DNA from: Cutibacterium namnetense
Lineage (GTDB): Bacteria; Actinomycetota; Actinomycetes; Propionibacteriales; Propionibacteriaceae
Direction of reading: 5' to 3'
Length of the DNA stretch: 64,000 nt
Assembly (NCBI RefSeq): GCF_001642025.1
Contig: NZ_LWHO01000002.1
Location: forward strand, 1 to 64,000
Part shown: positions 18,570 through 28,503 of the stretch, piece by piece
How the letters are laid out: the number at the start of each line of letters is the position of its first letter
Position numbering within the stretch: the stretch's first letter is position 1
The notes under the pieces: generated by a model
The model's input: only the letters and a program-made list of their open reading frames with translations
What the model was told of the DNA's origin: nothing
Databases searched by the model: none
Position numbers and translations under genes: made by a program

Positions 18570-21357
18570 TCACACTCCAGTGCGCGGAAGGCCTGGGTGG
18601 CCGTGGCGCTCACCACTGTGGGTGCCGTCGCCGGGTGCGCTGGCGGTAGGAACGGTTGGTGTTTCCGTCGGCGTCGGGTTCGGCTTGGCAGCGCAGCGGT
18701 CGGCACCTCGCGAAGGATCGAACCGCTTGTCGTCGCCGTCGGGAGCCCACACCGGGAACCCCTTGGCATCCTTGGAGTAGGTGCCTAGCTCATCGACATC
18801 TCCAGGCTTGAGCTCGTCGCCGTCGTCGTCATCATCGTCAGAGGCAGGCACCGGGCCAGATTGGATCACCGAGTGCTTCGGTTTGGGCATCGTGGATCGG
18901 GCGCCCTTCACAGCCTTCCAAATGGCCTTGTTGAAGACCTGCTCGTCAATGTCGTCCTCCTTCGTGGTGTCCTGCTCGCCGGACTCCTTGGCCATCGGGG
19001 CTTTGGGGGTGTTGAGCTTCTTCATGTCATAGGACGGGCTGACTGCCTGGTAGGGGGTCAGGTTGGGCTTATCGGTGAAGGCCGCGGACATTGGGGTAGA
19101 GAAGGCGTCGAACTGGGTCAGCGGTCCAATACCTAGGATGCCCTCCATAGTGTGCAGCATCGATACTGTCGAGTAGAAGGTGGAATCGACCCCACCAGTG
19201 CGGGTGTATGGACTGATGATCTCGCCAATGGTGCGGTGCGCGTCGACGTGATCGGGGCCGTTTTGGGCATCGTCTTCGGTGAGGAAGATCGCGGTGTCTT
19301 TCCAGATTGGGGAATGCGAGACAGTTTCGACGAGCTGGCCTATGGCTTGGTCATTGTCTGCGACGTAGGCCTGAGGGGTCGGGGCCCCCACCTTGGTCGC
19401 CTGGGTGTGGTCGTTGCCGAGACGAACGAACTGGACCGTCGGTACGCTGCCCTTAGCTACCAGTTCATTGAAGTCGGACTTCCACTCGTCAACGCGGGAT
19501 TTCAGCCCGCAATTTAGAGCCCTCGGTATGAAGGACCTGGCTGAATCCGGGCAGTTCAAGGTCCAGCTGATGAAGTCGTGATCGGTGTTCGGATCGAGGA
19601 CCTTCTTGTCGACTCCGTGAGCCTTGCCCTTCTTGTCGAGGGTGGTATAGAAACCGTAATTGCGGAAGCTGATATTGTTTTTCGATAAGTGCTCCCAGAA
19701 GTATGAGTCGTGTTTCTTCGCCCGGGACTCCGGATCATTGTTCTCGGCTGGGTATGGTGCGCCACGACCGGAGTAGTTTGGTGGCCACATTTCCTCCGAC
19801 CATGGGTTTGAGTTTGCCTGGGAGACCCAGTTCCAGCCATTGGCCGAGACCTCGGCATCAGCGTAGAAGTTGTCGAAGGTCGTGAATTGACGAGCTAAAG
19901 CACGGGTGTTGGGGGGCCGACTCGTCACCGAAAAGGTTGAGGGACGGATCGGCATTACCGCGACCGTTGGAGCCTAGTTCCTGATCGAAGGTGCGGTTTT
20001 CGCGCACGATATAGATGACATGCTTGATCTTGCTCGACTTGGTGCCAATTTGGTTGGGAACCGCGCTACTGTGGGCAGGATTCTTTGCGGTGTTGTTCTT
20101 CTCGACGGTGGCCGTCTGCTTGGCCAGGGTAGTTGCGTCAGGCTCATTGACGGTGGAGAGCAGGCCCTTGATCATGGAACCGGAGTACTGGTTTTCGGCG
20201 GTGTCGTGCGGGTCAGTTGGATTGGGGTGGCCCGGACCGCTGTTGGGTCCGGCCCCCAACCCCTTGGCCGAGATAATGCGCAGCTTGCCGTCGTGGGTGA
20301 GGACCTGGGTGGGGTACCAGCCAGTGGGAATGTCCCCGGTCACCTTGCCAGTTGCGGCGTTGATGACGGCAACCTCATTGTGTCCCGAGTTGGTGACGTA
20401 GAGACGCTTGCCGTCTCGGGAGAGGGCTAGGCCGGTCGGATTGGCGCCCACCAGTTTGGAACCGTTGCGGTTGACCGGGATGGTGGCGGTCTGGCGATGA
20501 GACGCGACATTGACGACCGAGATGGTGTCGGCGTCACCATTGGCGACGTAAAGGGTCTTGCCATCGGGAGTGAGCACGGATTTGTTGGGGTGGAAGCCCA
20601 CATTGATTTTGTGGGTTGCCAGTGGCTGGGATTTGGTGATGTCGACCTCGGCGACGTCGGCCCCGCCCTGGGAGGAGACGAACGCCTTTGTGGAATCCTT
20701 GGAGAGGGTCACCCAAACCGGGCGGTGTCCGATGTGGGTCGTCTGAACCTTGTTGGTGGCGAGGTCGATGACGGAGACGGCGTCAGCGAGTTGGTCTGCC
20801 ACGACGAGGCGTTTACTGTCTTTGGTGACAGCAAGGCCCGCTGGATAAAGGTTGATCTTCTTGTGTTTCGGGCTGACGATTGGCAGCTGAAGAGCAGTGG
20901 TTTCCACGAGCTTGCCGCAGTCGAAGTGGTACGTGCGGATCTTGTGGTTGCCGGCAGCGCTGGCAAATAGGTGCTTGCCGTCAGGGCTGAAGGCCAACCC
21001 CATGTACAGGCTTTCGGGAGATTTGTAGGGGATGGTCTGGACGACCTTGCCGGTGGCAGTTTCGATGACTTGGAGCGACTGGGTTCCTTGGCCGTTATTG
21101 CTGACAACGAGGTACTTGCCATCGGGGGATAAGGCCTCATTGAGCGGAAGGTCACCAAGGGTGGTGAGCTGGCCGGCTGGGGTCAGCAGCTGGCCGACGG
21201 TAGTGCGACCGGTAGAACCCGAAAGTGGTCCGGCCTTGTCGCGGGACGGAGCTGCATGAGCCGGGGAGAAGGTCGCGATTGCGGTAACAACGGCACACGC
21301 CGAGGCGAGGCCTCGACGCAGTCGTCTGGATACGTGTGTGTCATGAGGTGCACTCAT
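18570..21357 (-). pseudogene. secreted YncE-type beta-propeller / phosphoesterase fusion, frameshifted
   Basis: The N-terminal part (from ATG 21357) has a Tat-like signal peptide (SRRLRRGLASACAVVTAIATF, cut after AHA) and a YVTN/YncE seven-bladed propeller built of repeats like SPDGKYLVVSNNGQGTQSLQV and TPDGKTLYVANGDADTISVV. It then enters an alkaline-phosphatase/phosphoesterase domain at VIYIVRENRTFDQELG, and the domain continues in another frame (FDNFYADAEVSANGWNW, FLTEDDAQNGPDHVDAHRT). The switch lies in a run of six G on the + strand at 19911-19916; five would join the halves as GDESAPNTRALARQF. Total about 929 residues. The product ends in a Pro/Thr-rich tail and LPRTGV. Could be a real lesion, slippage or a sequencing error. 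Confidence 0.85.
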
Positions 21358-21506
21358 AATCCAGAACTTAGGAAGTAGAAGTGGCACCTCAGGGACGCGA
21401 TGGATGCACCTTCGGGGAACTTTGGGTAAACGGATCTTCTGCGCGTCCTCAGCAGGCGAACTTGAGCGGATTCGTCAGATGCCGGCGCACCCGTAGACTC
21501 TGGACC

Positions 21507-22478
21507 ATGGCTGTTTCGGGGGCGAGCACGAGCAAGAAGCTGTATTTAGCTGCACCGCGTGGATACTGTGCCGGCGTTGATCGTGCGGTGGTGACCGTCG
21601 AGAAGGCGCTAGAGGCGTATGGCGCGCCGGTGTACGTGCGCAAACAGATAGTCCACAACCGCCACGTTGTGGAGACCCTGGAGGAGCGCGGAGCGATCTT
21701 CGTTGATGAGCTCGATGAAGTGCCTGACGACGCCCTCGTCGTGTTCTCGGCCCACGGTGTGTCCCCCCAAGTTAAGAAGGAGGCTGCCGATCGTGGTCTT
21801 CGCACCATTGACGCAACCTGCCCGCTGGTGACGAAGGTGCACCACGAGGCCAAGAGGTTCGCTAGCCAAGACACCCAGATTCTCCTTATCGGCCATGCCG
21901 GTCACGAGGAGGTTGAGGGGACGACTGGCGAGGCTCCCGAGAACATCACCCTGGTGCAGACCCCCGAAGATGTTGATGAGCTGAAATTGGACCGCGACCG
22001 TCCTGTGGCGTGGCTGTCCCAGACGACACTGAGTGTCGACGAGACGGTAGAGACGGTCGATCGGATCCGCGAGCTACATCCTCAGCTCATCAATCCGCCT
22101 TCCGACGACATCTGCTACGCCACTCAGAATCGGCAACACGCCGTCAAACAGATGGCCCCCAAATGTGATCTCGTCATCGTGGTGGGATCGAAGAACTCGT
22201 CCAACACGGGCCGTTTGGTGGAGGTCGCCCTCGAGTCGGGAGCCAATGCCTCTTATCGGGTGGATAACGCGGGGGAGATCGAGCAGACCTGGCTCGACGG
22301 TGTGTCCACCATCGGTGTGACCTCGGGGGCATCAGTGCCGGAAGCCCTCGTTCAGGGCGTGCTCGACCTACTCACCTCGAAGGGTTGGCCACAGGCTGAG
22401 GAAGAGACCCTCATCGAGGAGTCATTGTCCTTCGCCCTGCCTCCCCAATTGCGGAAGCGCCGCACGACGGCGAGTTGA
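21507..22478 (+). CDS. ispH: 4-hydroxy-3-methylbut-2-enyl diphosphate reductase
   Basis: A 323-residue iron-sulfur enzyme that performs the last step of the MEP pathway, yielding isopentenyl and dimethylallyl diphosphate. All three cluster cysteines are visible in their motifs: [24 protein letters not shown] and [11 protein letters not shown]; the catalytic region [11 protein letters not shown] and [12 protein letters not shown] follow. The ATG at 21507 is used; the frame upstream to 21381 overlaps the leader of the divergent propeller/phosphatase gene. Confidence 0.96.
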   Translation: MAVSGASTSKKLYLAAPRGYCAGVDRAVVTVEKALEAYGAPVYVRKQIVHNRHVVETLEERGAIFVDELDEVPDDALVVFSAHGVSPQVKKEAADRGLRTIDATCPLVTKVHHEAKRFASQDTQILLIGHAGHEEVEGTTGEAPENITLVQTPEDVDELKLDRDRPVAWLSQTTLSVDETVETVDRIRELHPQLINPPSDDICYATQNRQHAVKQMAPKCDLVIVVGSKNSSNTGRLVEVALESGANASYRVDNAGEIEQTWLDGVSTIGVTSGASVPEALVQGVLDLLTSKGWPQAEEETLIEESLSFALPPQLRKRRTTAS

Positions 22479-22481
22479 GGA

Positions 22482-23702
22482 TCATCGCGCAGAGTCCTCC
22501 TCATTCTGGTTCTCGGTCAGTTCCGGCGAGGTGAGGGGTCGTACTGCCTCTTCTATGGGGGCCGGGGACTCGATGCCGTCGGCGGTTACCCCGAGATGTT
22601 CGAAACGTCTGGCTTGGACGAGGACTCTTGTCTCCAGGCTGCCTAGGGCCGAATTGTAGGCTCGCACCGTCGAGGTTAGGGATCGCCCCATCTTGTCGAG
22701 GTTGCCGGCGAGGGTCCCTAGGCGTTTGTGAAGGTCACGTCCCAGTGCTGCGACTTCCGCCGCAGATCTCGCGACAGATTCCTGTCGCCATGCGAGGGCG
22801 ACGGTGCGTAGCATCGGAATGAGTACTGACGGGCTGGCAAGCACGATCCCACGTCGGTTGGCGTACTCGTGGAGATCGGGCATCTCCTGTAGGGCAGCCT
22901 GGAGCAAGGCATCGGAGGGCAGGAAACACACGACGAACTCGGGGGAATCGAGGTCGGTGCGCCAATAGCCCTTGGCCGACAGCTGGTCGATGTGGGTGCG
23001 AACATGACGGGCAAAACGGGCCATCTGCGCGTCATACTCTTCGGCATCGTCACACTGCGCGGCTTCGAGGAATGCGACCAGCGGGGTCTTGGCGTCGACA
23101 TGGATGCACCGTTCACCTGAGAGCTTCACCGTCATATCGGGGCGTTGCGGGGTTCCCTGGGCTGTGGTCGTCTGCTGAGTCTGGAAGTCACAGTGCTCGA
23201 CCATCCCGGCGACCTCTGCGGTGCGCTGTAGTTGCATCTCACCCCACGCTCCCCGGATTTGAGGTTTGCGCAGTGCGGCGACGAGGCTGGCGGTCTCTTT
23301 GCGCAGGCTTTCCCCAGCAGTGCTCACCCCGGCGACCTGTTCGCGTAGGCTTGCCGTCATCTCGGTACGTTCCCGCTCGACCTCAGCCAGACGCCGGTCA
23401 AGTCGTTCGAGGGCGAGGGACACGGGTGCTAACAGGCGCTGGGCATCGTTCATTGTTCGCTGTACCGACCTGGTAGCGCGTTCGTCCTGATCAGCCATGG
23501 TTTGGGCGGATAAAGCCTTGAACTGGGTAGCCAGAGCGTCGCGATCGGTGGCGATCTTCTCTGCCGCCTCCAGCCGTTCGGTCGCCACACGCGCTGTTGA
23601 GGTGGCTTCAGCGACGCGCTGGGACGCGCGCAATTGCGCGATGAGCCACCCCAAGGCCACACCGATGACTAGCCCGATAAACCCGACCGCGATGTTCGTC
23701 AT
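22482..23702 (-). CDS. rmuC: DNA recombination protein RmuC
   Basis: A 406-residue RmuC: one N-terminal membrane anchor (residues about 5-22), a long coiled coil (about 25-150) and the C-terminal PD-(D/E)XK-like RmuC domain (RGAWGEMQLQRTAEVAGM, RPDMTVKLSGERCIHVDAKTPL, PSVLIPMLRTVALAWRQE). RmuC limits rearrangements at inverted repeats by an unproven nuclease action. The ATG at 23702 puts the anchor at the very N-terminus. Convergent with ispH, leaving 3 bases between the stops. Confidence 0.92.
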   Translation of the reverse strand: MTNIAVGFIGLVIGVALGWLIAQLRASQRVAEATSTARVATERLEAAEKIATDRDALATQFKALSAQTMADQDERATRSVQRTMNDAQRLLAPVSLALERLDRRLAEVERERTEMTASLREQVAGVSTAGESLRKETASLVAALRKPQIRGAWGEMQLQRTAEVAGMVEHCDFQTQQTTTAQGTPQRPDMTVKLSGERCIHVDAKTPLVAFLEAAQCDDAEEYDAQMARFARHVRTHIDQLSAKGYWRTDLDSPEFVVCFLPSDALLQAALQEMPDLHEYANRRGIVLASPSVLIPMLRTVALAWRQESVARSAAEVAALGRDLHKRLGTLAGNLDKMGRSLTSTVRAYNSALGSLETRVLVQARRFEHLGVTADGIESPAPIEEAVRPLTSPELTENQNEEDSAR

Positions 23703-23789
23703 GCCACGAGGGTTCCAGTAGGGTCCGACACATTTAGCGCGCGTTGTGTTCCGTCGTGGAGAACAGCGGGTAATGGTTGAATAGTCGCC

Positions 23790-25067
23790 ATGGCTGACAA
23801 GAGCGTCCCAAGTTCGGATCACATCCGCGACGTCGTCTCCTTCGTGGAGGCGTCTCCCACCTCATATCACGCTGTGGCGGAGTTGGCGCGGCGGCTGGAG
23901 CAGGCTGGATTCCAGCTTCTGGAGGAGACCGAGGCATGGTCATCCGTCGAAGGACGTCGGTACGTGGTGCGGGACGGAGCTGTCATCGCCTGGATCACGC
24001 CAGAGAAAGTGACTTCGCAACTGGGGGCGAGGATCGTCGGTTCCCATACCGACTCTCCGTCCTTCAAGCTCAAGCCGAACGCCACCGTCACCAATCAGGG
24101 CTGGCAGCAGGTCGGTATGGAGGTCTACGGCGGTGGCCTACTTAACTCCTGGCTCGACCGTGATCTTGGTCTGTCCGGGCGCCTCGTCACTCGTGATGGC
24201 CAGGCTCACTTAGTGCGAACCGGGCCGATTCTGCGCATCAGTCAACTTGCGCCGCATCTGGATCGCACCGTGAACGACGATCTCAAGTTGGACCGTCAGC
24301 GTCACCTTATGCCGATTCTCTCGGTCGGGAAGCCCGATCTTGACGTTGAGAACCTGCTGTGTGAGGTGGCTGGGATCAAGCGCGAGAACCTAGCCTTCCA
24401 TGACATTTTCGCTTATCTGACCCAGTCCCCGGCTGTCATCGGACCGTACGGGGAATTTCTAGCTAGCCAGCGTATGGACAATCTGTCTTCGGTTCACTCC
24501 TCGATTGCGGCATTCGTTGACGTCAAGCCGACCAACGACGTGGCGGTGATGGCCTGTTTCGATCATGAGGAGGTCGGCTCGGCGACAAGGTCGGGTGCCT
24601 GCGGGCCGTTCCTCGAAGACGTCCTGGTACGCATCGCTGAGGGACTCGGAATGACGGATGCTGCCTACCGGGCCATGATCGCCAGGTCCTCATGCGTGTC
24701 TTCAGATGCCGGGCACGGCGTGCATCCCAACTATGCTGAGAAGTTCGATCCGGCGAATCACCCACTGCTCAATGAAGGTCCGCTACTCAAGATTAACGCT
24801 AATCAGCGTTATGCCACTGATGGCGTGGGAGGGGCCCTGTGGCAGCGGGCGTGTGCCGCTGCTGGAGTGCCTACCCAGGACTTCGTGTCGAATAACTCGG
24901 TCCCGTGTGGCTCGACGATCGGGCCACTGACCGCAACGAGGCTCGGCATGCTCACAGTTGACGTTGGTGTGCCGCTGATGTCCATGCACTCCACCCGTGA
25001 ACTAGCTGGCACTGCCGACCTTACGTACCTGTCCAAGGCGCTGGGAGCGTACTGGGCTGGAGCCTGA
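23790..25067 (+). CDS. apeB: M18 family aminopeptidase
   Basis: A 425-residue metallo-aminopeptidase of family M18 (aspartyl aminopeptidase type). Zinc ligands and catalytic residues sit in the family motifs: VGSHTDSPSFKLKP (His), LASQRMDNLSSVHS (Asp), MACFDHEEVGSATRSGA (Glu pair) and VPLMSMHSTRELAG (His). It releases N-terminal residues, preferably acidic ones, from peptides and forms large oligomers. Length is normal. A strong hairpin follows the stop. Confidence 0.93.
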   Translation: MADKSVPSSDHIRDVVSFVEASPTSYHAVAELARRLEQAGFQLLEETEAWSSVEGRRYVVRDGAVIAWITPEKVTSQLGARIVGSHTDSPSFKLKPNATVTNQGWQQVGMEVYGGGLLNSWLDRDLGLSGRLVTRDGQAHLVRTGPILRISQLAPHLDRTVNDDLKLDRQRHLMPILSVGKPDLDVENLLCEVAGIKRENLAFHDIFAYLTQSPAVIGPYGEFLASQRMDNLSSVHSSIAAFVDVKPTNDVAVMACFDHEEVGSATRSGACGPFLEDVLVRIAEGLGMTDAAYRAMIARSSCVSSDAGHGVHPNYAEKFDPANHPLLNEGPLLKINANQRYATDGVGGALWQRACAAAGVPTQDFVSNNSVPCGSTIGPLTATRLGMLTVDVGVPLMSMHSTRELAGTADLTYLSKALGAYWAGA

Positions 25068-25082
25068 GACAATTGGTTCCAA

Positions 25083-25126
25083 GTCCAGTCGATTTGGCCG
25101 GGTACTCTCGGTCAAATCGACTGGAC
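25083..25126 (+). terminator. stem-loop terminator after the aminopeptidase gene
   Basis: GTCCAGTCGATTTG (25083-25096) pairs perfectly with CAAATCGACTGGAC (25113-25126) around a 16-base loop. It begins 16 bases after the stop codon at 25067. There is no T-tract, so it is an intrinsic-like hairpin of the kind common in high-GC actinobacteria. Confidence 0.7.
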
Positions 25127-25230
25127 CTGAGAACATGTAGCGGGATCAACTGCCCCAACGTTTCTGTGTAGAGCGTTGATGGGAGGTGGCCAGTGGGTTG
25201 GGCGCGGACAGAACGGTAGAGTGGCCGAAC

Positions 25231-26322
25231 GTGGCACTTACGATTGGAATCGTCGGTCTTCCCAACGCCGGCAAGTCGACTCTGTTCAATGCGCTGACCA
25301 AGAACGACGTCTTGGCAGCGAACTATCCCTTCGCGACTATTGAGCCGAATGTCGGCGTGGTTGGGGTGCCGGACAAGCGCCTTGATGTGCTGACAGAGAT
25401 GTTCCATTCCGCCAAGACCATTCCAGCAACGGTGTCCTTCGTCGACATCGCTGGCATTGTCAAGGGCGCCAGCAAGGGCGAGGGGATGGGTAACGAGTTC
25501 CTCTCTAACATTCGTGAAGCCGACGCCATCTGCCAGGTGACAAGGTGTTTCGCAGACGATGATGTCACCCACGTCAACGGTCACGTCGATCCGTCCGACG
25601 ACATCGAGACCATTACTACAGAGCTCGTGCTCGCTGATCTGCAGACGATGGAGAAGCAGCTGCCCAAGCTGCAAAAAGAAGCCGCGATCAAGAAGGAGTC
25701 TCGTCCCAAAGCCGAGGCGTGGGAGCAGGCTAAGGCGGTGCTCGAAGAAGGCAAGACGATTTTCTCAGCGGGGCTCGATCCCGAGCCGTTGCATGACCTA
25801 TTTCTGCTGACGACAAAGCCCTTCATCTACGTCTTCAACTGTGACGAGGATCAGCTCGCTGACTCCGATTTCCAAGCCAAGATGGAGGAGTTGGTGGCTC
25901 CTGCCGAAGCGATCTTTTTGGATGCTGAGTTTGAGGCTGAGCTAGCCGAGATGGAGCCCGCGGACGCTGCCGAGTTCCTCACCGATGCGGGTATCGAGGA
26001 ACCCGGTCTAGACAAGCTTGCGCGGGTGGGCTTCGACACACTTGGCCTCCAGACCTTCCTGACCGCGGGAGAGAAGGAGTCCCGCGCATGGACTATTCAC
26101 AAAGGCGACACCGCTCCTGAGGCTGCTGGCGTCATTCATACCGACTTCCAGAAGGGGTTCATCAAGGCCCAGGTGGTGTCCTTCGACGACCTGGTTGAAT
26201 TTGGTGGTGAGAAGGAGGCCCAGGCTGCTGGGAAACTGCGGCTGGAGGGCAAGGAATACGTCATGCAGGACGGTGACGTAGTCGAGTTCCGTACAGGAAT
26301 TCCGTCTGGGAGCAAGAAGTAA
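25231..26322 (+). CDS. ychF: YchF/OLA1 family GTP/ATP-binding protein
   Basis: A 363-residue Obg-superfamily NTPase with the standard YchF length. The P-loop is GLPNAGKSTLFNAL, G2/switch I follows at YPFATIEPNVGVV, G3 is VDIAGIVKGASKGEG, the altered G4 (N-C-D-E type, VFNCDEDQL) explains its ATP preference, and a C-terminal TGS-like domain follows (TFLTAGEKESRAW, VEFRTGIPSGSKK). A GTG at 25231 begins VALTIGIVGLPN as in the family. The protein binds ribosomes and modulates stress responses. It marks the left edge of conserved chromosome before the accessory island. Confidence 0.95.
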   Translation: MALTIGIVGLPNAGKSTLFNALTKNDVLAANYPFATIEPNVGVVGVPDKRLDVLTEMFHSAKTIPATVSFVDIAGIVKGASKGEGMGNEFLSNIREADAICQVTRCFADDDVTHVNGHVDPSDDIETITTELVLADLQTMEKQLPKLQKEAAIKKESRPKAEAWEQAKAVLEEGKTIFSAGLDPEPLHDLFLLTTKPFIYVFNCDEDQLADSDFQAKMEELVAPAEAIFLDAEFEAELAEMEPADAAEFLTDAGIEEPGLDKLARVGFDTLGLQTFLTAGEKESRAWTIHKGDTAPEAAGVIHTDFQKGFIKAQVVSFDDLVEFGGEKEAQAAGKLRLEGKEYVMQDGDVVEFRTGIPSGSKK

Positions 26323-26361
26323 GCGCTAGTTCGCATCGGTGCGGACGAGGAGGGCACACCA

Positions 26362-28503
26362 TTGTCGAGACTGACGGAGCTGCTGCGGCAGGCGCACAAG
26401 GCCGATCCGCAACTTGGTGCTGATCTGGAAGCAGAGATCGCCGCGCTCACTAAGCGTCGCACCTTCGGGCTCGTCTTCGAGCAGCATCAGCCTGAGGCCG
26501 TCGAGCTGCCCGGTAGAGCTGTACGTCGCGGCGACAAGGTGCGTGTGCTGCCTTCCCGGGGGGAGACAAAGGCCGGAGACCAGCGGCTGTGGCGCGTCAG
26601 GCGGATCGCGCGTGTCGATGGGCAGCGGGTGGCGCACTTGGCGGAGTTGAACGCTGAGGAGCCCGAGATGCAGGTTGTGCTCGCTGACGACGTGGTGGTT
26701 GTCGCAGAGTTCCGGGATCGCATCTACCCGGGCCTGGTGGAGACAGGCAGGGTTGAGCGGGGTGGCGACAAGCCCTTCCACACGGTAATCAACGCTGAGA
26801 ACTACCACGAGCTGGAGATGCTGACCTACACGCACCGGCATTCCATCGACGCCATCTACATCGATCCGCCGTACAACACTGGGGCGAGGGACTGGAAGTA
26901 CGACAACGATTACGTCGCCAGTGATGACGACTACCGGCACTCGAAATGGCTGGCGTTCATGGAGCGTCGGTTGAAGATCTGTCGGGAGCTCATGCGTAGC
27001 GATGCTACTCTTGTGGTAACTATCGATGAGCATGAAGTGAACCGTCTGGGCGTGTTGCTAGATCAGCTCTTCCCGGAATCTACGCGGCAACTCGTCACAA
27101 TTGTCAACAACCCTAAAGGCGTCACTCAGGGATATCTTTCGAGGGTTGAAGAGTACGCGTTCTTTGTTTTTGGTCCTGACGCGCGAATCGGTTCGGTCGA
27201 TGACGACCTTCTGACGCATCGAGACATGGCAGATGGTGAAGGGGAACTGCAGAGGCCTCGATGGAAGGGGCTCTTGCGGTCAGGCGACGACTCACTTCGA
27301 GCTGACCGCAAAGATATGTTCTATCCGGTGTGGTTCGACGAGTCGACTGGTCGACTCAGCCACGCGGGCGAAGCATTGCCGCTTAACGAAGCTCCTGACT
27401 TCAGCCCGCAGGATGGCCTGACGCCGATCTGGCCTATTAGGCGGGACATGAAGGAGGGTCGTTGGGGGGTTGGGCGGTCGACCCTAAATTCGTTGATACA
27501 GCAAGGGTTTGCTTCATTGGGGCGTTTTGATAAGAAGCGCGGAACCTGGGCTGTCTCGTACCTATCGCGACAAGTACGGGATGATCTGAGCGTCGGACTC
27601 TTAGAAGTCCGAAACTATGATGAAGTGACCGGTGTTGCTGACGTTGTCTACGTAGACACTGCGGCGCGTCGTATACGCACTGTCTGGCATCGATCGAGCC
27701 ATGATGCTGGCGCACATGGGACTGACCTAGTGGGGTCTCTCCTTGGAGCAGGACGTACATTCCCGTTCCCAAAATCGCTGTACGCAGTTGAGGACACTTT
27801 GCGTCCATTAGTTACTGGGAAGCCCGATGCGGTCGTACTTGACTTCTTCTCCGGATCTGGTACCACAGCTCATGCTGTGATGCGGTTGAACCGGCAGGAC
27901 GGCGGTCGTCGTCAATGCATTTGAGTTACGAACAACGAGGTCTCTGCTGACGAGCAGACAGGACTTCGTGCACGCGGGCTACGTCCTGGCGACGCCGAAT
28001 GGGAAGCGCTCGGAATCTGCGACTACATCACCAAGCCGCGTCTCACTTCGGCCATTACCGGACAAACCCCACAGGGGTTGGCAATCAATAGCGGCTACAA
28101 GTTCAACGACGAATTCCCGATGTCGGAGGGCTTGGATGAGAACGCGGCGTTCTTCACGCTGACCTACGAAGCGCCGTTGTCTGTGCGGCACAACCGGTCG
28201 TTCGAGCGAGTCGCGCCGATGCTGTGGCTGCGTGCAGGCTCTCGCGGTCGGATCATCTATGACCTCGGCGAAGACGGTTGGGGCGTGGCTGATTCCTATG
28301 GCGTGCTGGAGAACTTGGACCAGTTGGATGAGTTCGTTGCCGCAGTGAGTACACGAGAGAGCATCGAGATCGTGTACGTCGTCACGGACGACGACAGCGC
28401 CTTCCAGATGGCGTGCCGAGAACTGCCTGGTGCGATCGTCCCGGTGCGGCTGTATGAGTCCTACCTCCAGAACTTCGAGATCAACACGGGACGGAGCCTG
28501 TAG
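26362..28503 (+). pseudogene. mod: Type III restriction-modification adenine methyltransferase (Mod), one in-frame TGA
   Basis: A beta-class N6-adenine methyltransferase frame of 714 codons. The catalytic motif IDPPYNTG is at residues 167-174 and the SAM-binding motif FSGSGTT at about 496-502, with the variable target-recognition region between them. A TGA at 27922-27924 (codon 521) cuts the protein just after motif I; beyond it the same frame continues with family sequence (VTNNEVSADEQTG, then a C-terminal part to 28503). The full protein would pair with Res to recognise a 5-6 bp site and methylate one strand. The start is a TTG at 26362 behind GAGGAGGG. A 520-residue product still has both motifs, but probably lacks the Res-contacting C-terminus. 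Confidence 0.85.

Noticed and set aside
26362-28503. Programmed read-through of the mod TGA
   Set aside because: No known read-through context or downstream structure could be recognised; a point mutation is the simpler explanation.
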